NCBI GenBank assembly: GCA_944324705.1 | Contig: CALUXI010000002.1 | Location: forward strand, 55,221 to 119,220 | Direction: 5' to 3' | Source: an uncultured Acholeplasmatales bacterium | Lineage (GTDB): Bacteria > Bacillota_I > Bacilli_A > Acholeplasmatales > Anaeroplasmataceae | Length of the DNA: 64,000 bases | Program-made: the position numbers and the translations under genes | The notes under the pieces: model-generated | Told to the model about the DNA's origin: nothing | Seen by the model: only the letters and a program-made list of their open reading frames with translations | The model's database searches: none | Shown: one piece after another, positions 63,942 to 64,000 of the stretch | Position numbering within the stretch: position 1 is the stretch's first letter | Layout of the letters: each line of letters starts with the position of its first letter

Positions 63942-64000
63942 CAGCCTGGCAGCTTCCTACTCTCGCAGATACTACTACCATCGGCGTTAAAGTGCTTAAC
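63942..64000 (-). rRNA. rrf: 5S ribosomal RNA (partial, 3' end)
   Basis: The minus strand reads the 5S 3' half (CGCCGATGGTAGTA, GCGAGAGTAGGAAGCTGCC, ending near GCCAGGC). It is cut by the window end, so a 16S-23S-5S operon should lie just outside, followed by the tRNA array. Confidence 0.9.

Overview
The window is a very AT-rich segment of a low-GC Gram-positive (Firmicutes/Bacilli-type) chromosome, most like an uncultured gut Erysipelotrichia/Mollicutes-related bacterium. This rests on the gene content (PerR, rubrerythrin, CdaA, rpsB-tsf-pyrH-frr, FecCD-type uptake, lipoproteins with short lipoboxes), strong AGGAGG/GGTGAT ribosome binding sites and an anaerobic flavour (rubrerythrin, ferredoxin-type reductases, radical SAM). 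The standard code fits: Trp is TGG, TGA ends genes such as hsdM, and the core genes contain no internal TGA. The genus cannot be fixed from the sequence.

Layout. 1-9.9 kb: CoA-disulfide reductase-type flavoprotein (cut by the window edge), an extra RNase III-like protein, relics of an ATPase and an HNH/DUF262 gene, an ABC transporter broken by a stop codon, a zinc/cadmium export unit (ArsR regulator, HMA chaperone, P-type ATPase), a ZIP transporter, a perR-rbr pair and a cation antiporter. 9.9-28.2 kb: metabolic and transport genes. They include a NUDIX/FecCD-ABC/siroheme sulfite reductase operon whose lipoprotein seems to start at ATA, a membrane-anchored choloylglycine-hydrolase-like enzyme, a ChrA pair with a LysR regulator, a glycosidase-like protein, a WYL regulator and two zinc-ribbon membrane proteins (one frameshifted).

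28.2-55.1 kb is an accessory island. It starts beside an IS200 relic and a large serine recombinase and ends at a truncated second recombinase. A 25-bp GTGAC-rich sequence occurs in inverted orientation at both edges. Inside lie an HNH gene, a prokaryotic viperin homologue, an XRE regulator, a HEPN/nucleotidyltransferase pair, a PD-(D/E)XK nuclease, a cyclophilin-like lipoprotein, a 1709-aa DUF1998-type helicase with three poorly characterised partners (Druantia-like layout without DUF4338), a DUF2971 protein, and a complete type I restriction system. That system carries its own tyrosine recombinase and four copies of a 15-bp site placed to shuffle HsdS halves.

55.1-64 kb is housekeeping: three tRNAs, frr, pyrH, tsf, rpsB, ispF, ispD, a PAS protein next to the diadenylate cyclase cdaA, an HD hydrolase, an eleven-tRNA array and the 3' end of a 5S rRNA gene, all on the minus strand.

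A recurrent theme is gene breakage. Six genes carry a single in-frame stop (four TAA, one TGA, one TAG) with open homologous sequence on both sides. Three more are split by what looks like one extra base in a homopolymer. They are annotated individually; real decay, phase-variable slippage and sequencing or assembly error cannot be told apart from this sequence alone.
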